Assembly (NCBI GenBank): GCA_000499405.2
Contig: HG738165.1
Location: forward strand, 1 to 38,860
Source: Onchocerca volvulus
Lineage: Eukaryota > Nematoda > Chromadorea > Rhabditida > Onchocercidae
Direction: 5' to 3'
Length of the DNA: 38,860 nucleotides
Made by a program: the position numbers and the translations under genes. This document shows, in pieces, positions 22,620-34,345 of the stretch. The notes beneath the pieces were generated by a model. That model made no database searches and had not been told where the DNA came from. It worked only from the letters and a program-made list of their open reading frames with translations. Position 1 is the stretch's first letter. The number at the start of each line of letters is the position of its first letter.

Positions 22620-23411
22620 CCAACGGTCATTTTTTTTTTAACTTCTTAAGGATGAATATTTTTACCGCCAAAACGCTCCGAATAAAAGATGAATAAAGTG
22701 AGATCAACCAGTCATACGATAACATGTCGGAGATCAGGAGGGAAGGAAGAGACTCGAAAGATTTACAAATTTCGGATTTTAGAGAAGAACCAATTTAAGT
22801 TCGACAGCAATTCGAGTTCAACAGACAATTCAGTTCGGAGCTTCTACGCTGACACAGCGACAATTTTAAAATGATACAAATAGAAACACAGAAATAACAG
22901 CAAATCGACAATCAAGGAAATTTCTATTCTTCTCTACAAATGACAAAAGAAAGAATAATCCATTGATCAATTTCCTAGGATATTCTTTGATAATTTTTTG
23001 TTGCGAAGAATCACTCTTTCATCAATCAGTAAGATTTTTCTCAGCAAGATTTGTCTCTATCATGAGACACAATAACCTGCTTACAACTAATGCTGATCTT
23101 GCGGAATCACAATAGCAAGAATCAATTTCCAATTCAACCAAACTACAAACCAAATTACAAATTATCAAATTTTATCTCCAATACAAGAATCGTGTGCTTT
23201 CTGTTTTCTTTTTTTTTATTTTTGTTTTTTATTTTTTGCATAACCAAACTTAGCTACAGCGTATATGTAAAAAGTATATAAAAAACATGCGCGCATTAAA
23301 ATGCAACGCTCTGTTATTTACTGTATATATAAAATTTCGAAGCAAAAGATAACAACTTTCGGAAATCTAAGATTTTGAACAAACGAAAATTTAAATTTTT
23401 ATTTCTGTAGA
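22620..23411 (-). mobile_element. Non-autonomous Helitron-family fragment
   Basis: Homologous to 6480-7168 and, in its left part, to 9850-9960 (ACAACATGT/AACATGTCGGAGATCAGG). On the minus strand its 5' end reads TCTACAGAAATAAAAATTT at 23411. Plus-strand open frames at 22689-22874 and 23090-23281 are unsupported. Confidence 0.55.
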
Positions 23412-24069
23412 CTAACTGGATTGATCGTTATATATTTAGGATTAAAAATTAATGGTGAGAAAATATTTATAAATATTTATTCGTTTCATTTTTATTTTCT
23501 TATTAATGATGATCCCAGTATTTGACCTTATTCAGCGATCACTTTTAAGGATTTTTCCCGTCTTAAATTAATGCCAAGGTTTTCTTTTTTTTTTATTTAT
23601 CGTTTCAACCAATTTTTAACGTTCGTTAATCAAGCAAATTTTCATATTACTATGGAATGACTTGTAATGCACGAAATTTTAAATGAAAAAGTTGAGTATC
23701 AAGCTAAAAAGTAAATTAAATATAATTGCTGATTGATTGTTGAGGGTAAGGAAGCATTTACTTTTACCACAAGCATTTTCTCTTCTTTTTTTTCAAAATA
23801 TTACGGTTGACGAATTTGTCCGAAGAAAACTGGCTGCCATATCATCTGTGTTGAAGTTGTCAAAGTAATGATTCCTGTTATTAAACATTGGCCTAATTTG
23901 CAAAATTTTTTCATTTGATATAAACTATACTGTTAGCATATGAAATATTGTAAAAAATGACTTTTTTTTTCTCAAAAATAAAACGGTCAATTCATAATAT
24001 GATCTAATTTAAGCTTCAAATTAGTTCGAGTTATGAATTTCATTCTTTTGATATTATTTTTGACCAATC
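23412..24069. other. Intergenic, nothing recognised
   Basis: AT-rich single-copy-looking sequence without a convincing open frame or repeat match inside the window. Confidence 0.5.
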
Positions 24070-25761
24070 TTGTGGTGTCTTGTTACACGTTCTTAATTTT
24101 ATAATGTTTATGTGTATGATATGCATTGGAAGTGTATCCATGAGTAGGTATGCGTGTATGGATCTATGTTTATGTTTGACGTTTGTTTGTATTTTAAAAA
24201 AAAAATTTAATCGACTAATTGCATATTTTTATATTTCAAATAGATTCATTTCAAAGAATAGTATCATGAGATTATAGTTTAAAGGTTAACATTTGTTATC
24301 TAATTCATGAAATTTGCTAATTAATTTTTATCTTCTGCAATTGCGGATGTTTAAAATACTTCAAATTCTGATTGATTAGTTCTGGTCTTCTTTAAAAATA
24401 ACGCGAAACCGGATGGTAAAACTTATGATGCATAATTGTAAAAATTACAAATGCGAAATAAAAATGCAAAAATTGCATAATTGCGAATAATTTGATTATT
24501 ATTCATGCATAATATTAACCAATGATTAGATCGTTTCGATGTCTTAACCGTATTGTTTAAAATATTCTCGATAATTTTGCACCTTTAGATGTTTGATGTT
24601 TTAGTTTTTTAATTTCATAATCCCAATTTTTTGCCTATAGAAAGAAGCAAAAAAAAAAAAAAAAAAGGAGAAAAAGAGGAATTAATTTTTGCTTCAAATT
24701 TATTACTATAATGAACTTTTTTTGGAATTTCAAAACAAGAAAAGTGCAAAATCATATTGAATAATAAATTTAAAGGCATCTACTAATACTACGATTTATT
24801 GATTGCCGAAAAAGTTTTGCAAATTGCGTTCAGAAATATAATTATTAATATAATCAAATTCTAAATAAACGCCGAAAACTAATGCAATTATTATTTTCTA
24901 TTTATTTCGAATATTAATGTTATAATCTTTTCCATAAAAAAATACAGTTTTAGTGCATGAGAAAATTGTTCTAAGCATCATGAGAAAATGAAGAATGATT
25001 GCTTAAGAAATAATAATAAAAAATGATTGAAATGTTTGAATGATTTAAGAGATAAGGATAAAAATTCGGTGCAATAGATTAAGTAAAATATTATAGTGAT
25101 TTAAAAAAAATTATAAAAATTGTTAAAAGGTTGTGATGATTGATGGAAGATAATGATAATAATATTGGCTACAGGTTTATGATAATTTAAGAGATAGATA
25201 TAAAAATTGAAGATAAATTTGAGGTAATTTAGAAAATATAAACAACAACTGACCATATTACTATCTATTTTTGCATCATTTCTAGCATCAATCGATAGGA
25301 ATTTTGTAAGGTAACTGAATACTACTTCATTCGATATGATATTACATAATGGAAATAAAATTATTTACAGTGCAGAATCAGAAATTTGCAAAAATTTTGA
25401 AATATATAACAAATTATTGGTTATTTATACAGTTCTGGCAAAAAACAAAAAAATCAAAGTAATAATTTATCAATCTATAACTCATTTTTAGCTACTTTAT
25501 TTTATTTAAAACTTATATGCATAAGAGCATTATACGCAAAATAAAATAGATTTTGTTTATTATACGCATAATAAAACAATTGTTTTGTTGCTTAAGAAAA
25601 TATTTAATAATTATTTTAAAAAATTAAAAGAAAACATTTTTCTAATTTGGATTAAAAATCGCAAAACGAAAGAATTCGCAATTCCAGCAGATTAGTCTCG
25701 TTTCACAAAATCGAACAATTTTTTTAATTTCAAATTTCAATGCACTTGAAAGAAATTTCTA
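24070..25761. other. 3' flank of receptor copy C, duplicated unit DNA
   Basis: The part 24070-24700 matches 38270-38860, and the part 24430-25760 matches 10440-12490. The frame at 24080-24277 is not conserved in the 38-kb copy and is rejected as a gene. Confidence 0.6.
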
Positions 25762-28700
25762 TTACATTATTGTTTTTGGTGAGAACATCGGCTGTCGTGT
25801 CTTCTGAAAAACTGTTTTATGAACTTTTAAACAAAATTTAATGGAACATCAAATTTAAACATCTTTAAAATTCAATATTCAATATTTAGTTAATACTATT
25901 AAGAAAATAATTGCATAAAGTTTATTAATAAATATATGAATATAAAACCAGGTAATTAGCTATAATCATGCATGTAAAGTTCATGTTTTTCTCATAGTAT
26001 AAATTCGTACGTTAATAAATTTAAAAAATTGCCGAAAACTAATCTTCTACAAGAAAAATGGTGAAGTATTCATAATATCTGTTCATTATTTTTCATACCA
26101 TAATTAATATAATTTATTAGATTAAAAAACTAAGCATTATTATAATCAATTTAAGTTACTTTTTCATTTTCCTTTTTCAGTCTTAAAATCAACAGAAATT
26201 ATGATGATAAATTGTATTAAAGCCAAAAAAAAAAACCAAAATAAATTAATGCTTTTTACTAATCCACTAACAGTAATTATTTTCATTTATGAAAATTTTT
26301 AGCTACAGATACTTTGAGAGTTCATTACGATATAAAATCAATAAATTAGTTGCATAGATATTTGTCGTTATTTAAAAAAATTTCAAATATATCACTTACT
26401 TTAAGCTCAGTAACGACAGTTTTTCTATTGGAACAAAATACTTCGCGTAATATTGCCAGTAGAGTTTTTCTGAAAACGTTAAAATGATTAAATATTGATT
26501 AGATGATATAAGCAAAAAAAAAAAAAAGGAAAGATAAAAAAAGCACTAGAATTCTATTAGAAGATTTAATTTTTTTCCTCCGTCTTATCCTTAATTTTGA
26601 ACTTCACAACATGCTTAACATTATTTACGATTTTCACTTCTTTTGATCTATTAAAGATGCATTATTATTGATATCAAAACGTAGTTGGTCATCTATATAT
26701 TATTAATTGTAATTATTGATTCATTCAAATTTGATAAATCATAGAATGAATCGAAAATTCTTAGTAAAATATAATTTAGTCTCTGATAGATGACAAAAGA
26801 ATAAGCCCTATTACATAACTTTTAAAGGAATGATATCTGACAGTATTACTGGATAGTTTTGAAAAATACGATACCTGACAGTTTTACTGAATATCAGTAG
26901 TGTTAATGAGTCAACAGATGCAGTCAAAGTAAAAAGTACTAAAATAAGCCATAGCGTCCAACGACCTTTATCGATCCCGACTGTTATCACCACTTGCCCA
27001 ATAAGAAATACGATGGAATTGCAGATACATGGCAGAATTAATCTAAATTTAATAAGTTTATGATAATTGAATTATCAATTAATATTTACTTAAATGAGAA
27101 TCACTAAAAACTTTTAAAAGAATATGGAATTTTTTCATGATTTTAAAAAAGAAAGTAGAGCGAACTTTTTCAAAATCAGTCAGTCAATTATAGTTTTTTT
27201 TTTTTTTTTTTAAATCGCATGCATCCAAAAGGTCATCCGAATGTTTTAAAGTTTATTTGAATGCATCTTATTGATTATTCACATATTACCTTAACGATCT
27301 TGGTTTGATCCATCAAATATTAGTTGAGCATAATTTTATAAATTAGAAATATGAAAACTAAGCTAATCAATATTTTTAAGTTCAGCTACTTATAGCCGTA
27401 AAAACAGGCGATTTTTCATTTTTCCGTTATTATATCAGAACTTTCTTGAATAACCCTTTTCCAATTCATTTATTTTCCTAATAATTTCGAACCTAACTTT
27501 CCACATTTTCTTTATAAAGGCCCATACATATCTGAAATTTTTCCGTTCAAGTTTCTGGTTTGCGCTATAATAATACGGCGGGATTTGTTGCATTAAATCC
27601 ATACATTATGTTTAAATTATTTCAAAACCTTTTTTCCTGAATTTTTAAAGTTTGGGCAATTTAATGCATAATTATAATTGATTCCTGTATACTTGGATTC
27701 GACTCGAAGAATATTCCTAGCATTTGCAACTTTATTCCAATTTCTTGTTCTCTCAGCATCTGGTAAATCACTTGTACTTTGGATTGCATTTTTTCGTTTT
27801 TGCCACTTAAATTTGGCCAATAAAAATAATGCACAACTGCAAATGAAATTGAAATTAAAAATTAATACATTTGCAGCCATAAATTTCGTTACGATTTTGA
27901 ATTTTCTCGTTGATTATTAATAGCATAATTTTGCAATCCATTTACTTTTTCAAATATTTTAATTACGTTTGAATTTATTTATTTTCAAACATTTAAAATT
28001 TAATAGAACAAAAACTTATGGATGATAGAATTGAACTTAATCTAATAAAAAGTAAAATTAAATTAATTCAATTCTTAGAATAATTAGCAAGATTGAAACA
28101 GACAATGATATTATTTTTGCTCAAAAATCCGCGGTAAGTGAATCAAATAAATTGAAATAATTGCAATTTATATTGCAGTTTTAATCACTCTAAAAAACAA
28201 TCATAGTCCAATCTATCCCTTTATATATCTGTATCATAATTAGGAAATGTAACATAGAAAATAAACGAACGGTCACTAATAATTAAATGATCACTAATGA
28301 AAGAACGATCATTGATAACTTGTTGAAATACATAGAAAAATTATGACTATTATCAAACAAATGGCTTATTTATGCAGTTAATTAATTTCTTCGAAATATA
28401 ATTTGGGATATAGTATATTACTAATATGATTTAATAAAATAATCAGAATTTCATAAAGTATTTACTCTACTTCTTAACATACTTAGCATACTGGTCAATA
28501 CTTAACATAATTTTTTAACAAATTCATTCGATCACGTCCTTTCCATTTCCATTTTTTTGTTTGTTTCCTTATCAGTTTACAGTTTTTCAATTTCATTTGA
28601 ATGTTATCTAACCCGTAAAAGATAAATGTTGCGATGAATAACAGCGAATGAAAAATGAAGAAAAATTGCGCTTTGCCACCTTCCAAATATAATTTGATAT

Positions 28701-31470
28701 CTTCCGCTATCATACCATAAACACTTGTCTCATAATAAAATGTAACGTACCATGGTTGAAAATACAAAATCATTGACTGCAAATATAAAATTAATCAATA
28801 ATTTTATCTATTCTATTTGGTATCAGAAAGATTATTTATGTATTTTTCTTAGAATGTAATAAGCTCATTACAATCAGTTCTTTTTATTCATTTTTAAATC
28901 ATAAGAAGAAATAAATTGTTCTATTTCAGACCGATTTTTTTCCTTTTTTTAAGCCAATCTTTCACAATTATAAATGTGTGGAAAAGAAAAAAAATCATAT
29001 TATATTCTATAAGCAGAAGGGATTCTGACGTGCAAATCGACCATGCGATTTTGGTACAGGAAAGAAAGACTAATCGAACAATTTTGTTCCCTCTGAAGTT
29101 TCTCTCAGGATAGCTGGAGTAGGTAATGAAACTGTTATATTCTTTAAAGCGATTGATTGGAGGAATTATAGAACGAAACGTTTTCAACTGTTTTCAAATT
29201 TTCGGTGAATATGAAGTCTGTTTTGCTTGAATGAAGTGTAGACATTGCATATGTGCTCCAAATAGCAAATTTTAGTATGCAGAAAAAGTGTTTTTCTTGT
29301 GCTCAAGTATCAGGGCTAGTTGATAAAAAGTTAAAAAGAAGAGGAAGAAAGGTAGAGAAATTTTTTTTAATTCATAATAATGAAGCTTTTGTATGAAAAC
29401 AGTTGAATAAAATATCTTAATTCTTTTCGTTTCTTTTTGTTTAATTAATTAAGCAATATTTGCTTTTTTTTTTTTTTTTTCTCCACTAATTTTGAATTCG
29501 TAAAAAAATATTGCGAAAAGTTTCTTTCGATTTTTGATCCAAATTCTGGCCAATAAAATTTCGCATTCGAATGTAGGAAAAATTAGCTTAAATAAAATTG
29601 TTTAAAAACTTATTAAATTCTGCGAAAATAATTGCAAATATTTTTCTATTTTTATTCCTTCCCATTTAAACTTAAATATATTGTAAATACTCATTTGTGC
29701 AGGCGGAATCGTGTTAAGAAATGAATTTGCATTTTTTTAATCATATAATGCATGCCTGTAATGATGTTAATTTTGTAAAAGTCTGGATAAATTCATCAAA
29801 TCTCTCATTGGATATCAAATTCAATCCAAAATTTGAATGGCTTCATAAAAAAATTTTTGATTGAATGCATAATTTAATTCAAAATTCTGGTAAATGCATA
29901 AAAATCTTTGGTTGCGAATAGAAAATGAGACGAAAATGTCACCTGCACGAAAGCAATTACGTAACACATTAAGCATGATATATAAATTGTCGAATTTTTC
30001 TGTTTTCTGAATTGACATGGACGACAAACAGCTGCACAACGAGTCCAGGCGACAAGTAGAGTATGATAACACATCGAAAACCACATTGTATCAAAATATA
30101 TCTATAATTGAAAGGTACAAATGCAGAAAATGGCATACTATAAATGTTAAAGCATATTATAAATGTTATTACAATTTAGATTATGATTAAAGATTGTAAT
30201 TATTGATTAATTTTCTAATAACTAACAAAAATAATTATTTATAGTTTGATCTTTTTGGTAAGAGAAGAATAAACAGTATTTTTTGAATAATATTTCGTGT
30301 TTTAAAACTAATTGTGACAACAGGAAATTTGAAGAGTAATTCTTTTGGAAATAAATCCAAATATATCTGAAATTTGAATATTATAAATGTGCCAAATTTT
30401 CTTCTAGCGATTTTTGATGATTTCATACTTAAAAATTCTTGATAATATGAAATTTAGCAGTTACTTTACAATAGAAAAAATACTTGATAAAGTCTTCTTC
30501 CGTTTTCTGGAGCACGTTTTTTTGCTATTATAAGAATACCTGGCCAGAGCGCATAATTAATTAACAAAATCATGTTATTAATCGATGCACTAAGCAAATA
30601 AACGAAACCCCGAACAACCTGTAAATTTAAGTTTACCAATTATTAATTATTAGTGAAGTTCGGGAAATTTGTAAAACTTTGCTGATTTCTGATGAATATT
30701 TTAAATGAACTTATAACTATAACTATTAAATCATATAAAGGACTACAAGAAGGATTTATGCGATATCAGTTATTCAACTGACTATGATTATGTTACCACA
30801 TAACTAAATGTTTAATTAATTATTGATTAATATAAAAACTAGTTTTATATCATAGAATTTTTCTAATTTGTTCAAAAAAAAAAAAAAAAGTTCACTCGAA
30901 ATGATGATGTCCTTTTGCTATGTTATGAACAACAATTTGCGAAAGCAATTTCTACTATTAGTAATCGTATTTATTCACCATCTAATTTTATTTTTTCAAA
31001 TACATTTCAGCTATCTTAGCCTAGATTTATTGTAACTCTTTATTACGGTTACTATTACATCCTCTTGTGGAATGAGATCTTCGGCTTCAGTATCTGTATC
31101 TGATTTTGCCATAAGGATTCTAGCTATTTTCCGAAATCTATTAGCTATTTCTTAATCTTGACATGGAAGTTCAGCAATATGAAAACCTCTTAGCAAAAAA
31201 CCCTAGAAAGTAAAGGCGAAGTTTACATAAAAATAATATTAGCAAGTTTGAAAATTTTTTTATTGAAACAATTGCTTCTTTTTTTAACAAACAAATTATT
31301 CGTTTCGAATAACTTACACTGGATTCACGATATAAAACAAAAACGATAAGAATATAAATCAGTAAAAAAATTAGCGCCAATAAAATCAATGTTCCACTAG
31401 CAATTATATCATTGCTATTTAATGGTTTACTGTACCAATCATTGTCGAGTGTTATATTTGATGATACCAT
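25762..31470 (-). CDS. Receptor copy C: 7TM nematode chemoreceptor-like protein, eight exons
   Basis: Exons (minus): 31318-31470, 30484-30618, 29943-30101, 28613-28776, 27693-27905, 26875-27042, 26400-26469, 25762-25803, giving 367 residues with the same phases as copy B. The start is the ATG at 31470 (MVSSNITL, one sequon). TM1 is in exon 1, TM2 in exon 2, TM3 and TM4 in exon 3, TM6 and TM7 in exon 6; a basic third cytoplasmic loop (KWQKRK, DAERTRNW) is in exon 5. The short tail ends MFSPKTIM. Oddities: the TRY motif after TM3 reads TRC (WTRCAAVCRP); the exon 5 acceptor used by A and B is TCG here, so my model uses an AG 14 bases upstream, which keeps the frame; the acceptor-like site upstream of the start is also lost. 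Intron 1 holds a gyrA-like insertion. Expected site of action is the plasma membrane of a sensory cell (family inference). No ligand can be inferred. Confidence 0.66.
26841..26900. repeat. 38-bp tandem repeat at exon 6 donor, copy C
   Basis: Two units, starting at 26841 and 26879, overlapping the 3' end of exon 6. One unit fewer than in copies A and B. Confidence 0.65.
31042..31258 (-). pseudogene. gyrA-like: gyrA-like fragment inserted in intron 1 of receptor C (candidate bacterial nuclear insertion)
   Basis: Absent from intron 1 of copies A and B, which join at the equivalent of CTCTT|TATTGAAAC. On the minus strand, 31112 to 31044 reads MAKSDTDTEAEDLIPQED and then VIVTV. The EDLI-x-QED-VxVTV string is the hallmark that leads into the C-terminal domain of bacterial DNA gyrase subunit A (family knowledge). 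The match ends at the insertion edge, where GYxKR would follow. The same frame extends upstream (GFHIAELPCQD, one stop, then EIANRFRKIARIL), but I cannot align that part. The segment around 31060-31110 is visibly richer in G+C than its surroundings. A Wolbachia origin is an inference from the nematode host; chance similarity is possible. Confidence 0.5.
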
Positions 31471-31831
31471 TTGATGACATCAGTTATTGTTCGAAATAAA
31501 CATAAATGAAACCAAAAATGTGTTCGGTGAGAGATTTCATGGGAATATTTTCTGGAAATATTGAAAACATGAAGTTAAATATTATTGTCGGTCTTATTAA
31601 AATATTTCATGAAATATAGATGTACGAAACAATAACAATTTTAGTATGATAGAAGGATCATAGTATAACCACGCTATTGACTTTATTATAGTTAACATAT
31701 TGTAAATTGTGCCGTGTTATGCGATATGGAGTAAGCAAATTCTTTTGTGCTATGTTAACGTGTTATAAATTATGCCATGATTGAGAAGTAGAAAAAAATC
31801 CTAAAATAATTTCTTATAAAAGCTAATATAA

Positions 31832-32040
31832 TCTGTATAAAAAAAAAAATTTAAATTCTACCTGTTACTTATCAATGATCTGTGCAAGTTCTATGTCGAC
31901 TTTTTTCAAATTTTGACAAGAGGTACTTACTTTTTTTCATATAGCACGTGCGTGACAACTAAAAGTAAGTGAGGAGGCGGAGTTTAGTGACTCCGCCTTC
32001 CCTTTTTCCTCTCATTCTCGTTCTTCCTTCCATCCCACTA
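31832..32040 (+). mobile_element. Helitron-type 5' terminal fragment (dispersed family, copy 4)
   Basis: TCTGTATAAAAAAAAAAAT start, GCACGTGCGTGAC palindrome, the hairpin GGCGGAGTTTAGTGACTCCGCC (8-bp perfect stem) and a pyrimidine tract. It occupies the same position relative to receptor C as 5565 does relative to receptor A. Confidence 0.65.
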
Positions 32041-33480
32041 ATAATAATAATAAGCCTTCCTCTTTTTCTCACATTCCCTTTCTTCCCCCCACTTCTCTAA
32101 TGATAATTAATAATTAATAATTAAATAATAATAAATAATAATTTATGGTGAGTAGATACCGTAAAATTATTTAATATGCTAACTTAATTCTAGAGGATAT
32201 TTCGTATAAATTTTTTAAAGGAATACTTTGCGTACCATAGGCAATATATAGGATAAATTTAATAATAACGCATGTAGAAAAGTTTCGATGCAAAATTAAA
32301 TTGTATATACTAAAACTAAAAAATATATGATAAAAAAAGAAGAAAAAATTCATTAAAAAAAGTGAAAAAAAGAACAAGCCTCTTTTTGAAAGTTATCTTG
32401 AATTTATATTTATCATCGTTCCAGTCATTGATGGTTTTCGTTCTTCAGTAATACACTTCTGGAAGCAATAGATAAAAATTACAAGTTAGGTAAAAATACT
32501 ATCCAAAACAGTGAACAATATTAAAGAGCAATAAATAATATTCAAAAGTAATAAATAACCATTTAATCAATTACAAAACAAAGAGTAAATCATTTTTTTC
32601 CAGATAAATTAAACATAAAACAGCAAGGAATATAATCAGATAAAATAAAAAGTCTAAGAAAAAAGATAGAAGAGAACTGAATTCCATAAAAAGCTAAAAA
32701 ATAAGAAAAAAAAATAAAAAGTCGAAAAAAATTCCGCATATGTTCTTTCAGTAAGTAATATGAAAGTACTAAGAAAATTCTGAATAAAATTAAATCACCA
32801 AACTATCAGAAATTTTTGTCATATTCAATCTTTAAAATATACTTTAACAAAATGTTTTAGATAGAGCGATTTAAAATCGGTTGACATGTGTGCATTTGCG
32901 TCCGTATATTTCGTGTACGTGCTTATTATGTGCAGTTGTATGAATATTTTTATATTTCTGTAGGGACGTATGTTTTTTGCACATGTATGGATATACATTT
33001 AAATTCACACGTGAACAGTTAACGCGATGATTAACCATTACGGCAAACGATATAATGATGCATTGTAAAAATGACAAATTTTTTTTCTATTTATGATCTG
33101 ATCCCCCATGCAGCTCGTGCTTTCGTCTGAAAAAATAAATAAATAAATGAAATAAGACAACACAAGATTAAAAAAGTAGCAGCAAATAATTTTATTTTTT
33201 TGTTTGAGGTCGTCCAGAGTAGTCAAAAAAGAAAGAATTAAGAACTTGGTTTCCTAGATTGGTGATTTTTTCTTTTTTTTTTTTTTTTTTTGTTCTTTTT
33301 ATTCTCTCCAAAGCAAGTAGAGATATTTGACAGTGATAACATTCTAATTCTATCATTTTTTTTTAAATTTTTAGTAGTGTAGTTGATTTTTTTTTTTTTG
33401 ATTATGTATTATGTTTTGAATTTTAAACTCATTAGTAATTAAGTACAAAATTTTGTGATGCGTACAAATTATGATTATAG
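32041..33480. other. Intergenic, nothing recognised
   Basis: It begins with AAT-type simple sequence (32041-32150), then AT-rich DNA with A- and T-rich tracts, including a T run near 33270-33291. Minus-strand frames of 60-70 codons are low-complexity and unsupported. Confidence 0.5.
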
Positions 33481-33499
33481 ATTAATTATAATTTTTTAG

Positions 33500-33994
33500 A
33501 TAATACTAATGATAATAACAACATTAATAGTAATAATGGTAATAAACAATAAATAACGAATAATAAATAAGAACGATAAATTTTAAATTTTATATTTAAG
33601 ATTTTGAAAAACGAACATTTGAACATTTTGCTTTTCTTGGTTTTCATTTCTTTAAATTTAAGATTTTGAACATACGAACATTTGAACATTTTGACTCCTA
33701 GAATCTTTTAATATCATATTTTTTGCAGCACTAACGTTGAGTAAACAAAACAATACTCGGAATTCAACTTCGATCAAAATTTCAAAGCAATAAGTAAAAG
33801 TTTTCCGAGATTTAAGATTTTGAACAAAGGAACATTTATGACTATTAGTATCATTTAATATCACATATAAATTTTCAAAAGCGATATAGCAATAGCAGTA
33901 GTCTAACAATTCAATTGAGCATTTCGAATTCAAGTTCAAGTTGAATCAGAAGTCAATTCTTAGAACATTTCAGGGCAATCGATCTGCTTTAGTT
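33500..33994 (+). mobile_element. Helitron 5' region with repeated modules
   Basis: Directly upstream of a Helitron N-terminal coding remnant. The module AGATTTTGAACATACGAAC followed by ATTTGAACATTTTGAC recurs near 33597, 33658 and 33808. The whole stretch is the inverted copy of 9400-9835. Confidence 0.6.
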
Positions 33995-34345
33995 CATGGA
34001 AATAATGCCACCCAGAAGATCAAACTCATGTCGTGTAGTGGAACGAAAGCAACGATTAATTGCAAATCAAAATGAGGAGGGAAGAGCATCAGTGAATAAG
34101 CGAAGAAGACAAAGAATGGTTCAAATGCGAGAAGAATGACATGCGGCCAGGCTTGAGGATTCGCGGTTGCGAATACGTTAGGTTTCTTTCTTTTTGAACA
34201 GAATGAACGTGATAGGCTGAGAGTGCCTGAAAGCCGTGAACGAAAAAACAGGAGATTAATGTCAAGCAGGACTCCGTACGCAGCAACCACGTGATCATAA
34301 TCGCCTTGCATTCCGGTATAACCCAGCCGATGATTACAGTTTGAG
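33995..34345 (+). pseudogene. Helitron protein N-terminus remnant
   Basis: Plus-strand translation gives MPPRRSNSCRVVERKQR, then RRQRMVQMREE, a stop, AARLEDSRLRIR, a stop and, in other frames, an arginine-rich continuation ending YNPADDYSLSPHV. This fits the basic N-terminal region of autonomous Helitron proteins. It is then joined directly to helicase motif II sequence at 34345, so the Rep domain and the first half of the helicase are deleted. The minus-strand open frames here (33994-34311, 34089-34382) are shadows. Confidence 0.6.

Noticed and set aside
23090..23281. 63-codon plus frame with a hydrophobic end
   Set aside because: It lies in a non-autonomous Helitron fragment and its relative at 6840-6990 is not open.
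24080..24277. 65-codon cysteine-rich plus frame
   Set aside because: The duplicate at 38270 does not conserve the frame; no splice or start context.
28916..29187. Overlapping frames on both strands in intron 3 of receptor C
   Set aside because: Equivalent intron DNA in A and B is closed; no domain seen.
31042..31258. An extra exon of receptor C
   Set aside because: Absent in A and B, contains a stop in the relevant frame, and exon 1 to exon 2 joins in phase without it.
32871..33226. Two minus frames of 62-68 codons
   Set aside because: Low-complexity, no homologue recognised, no splice context.
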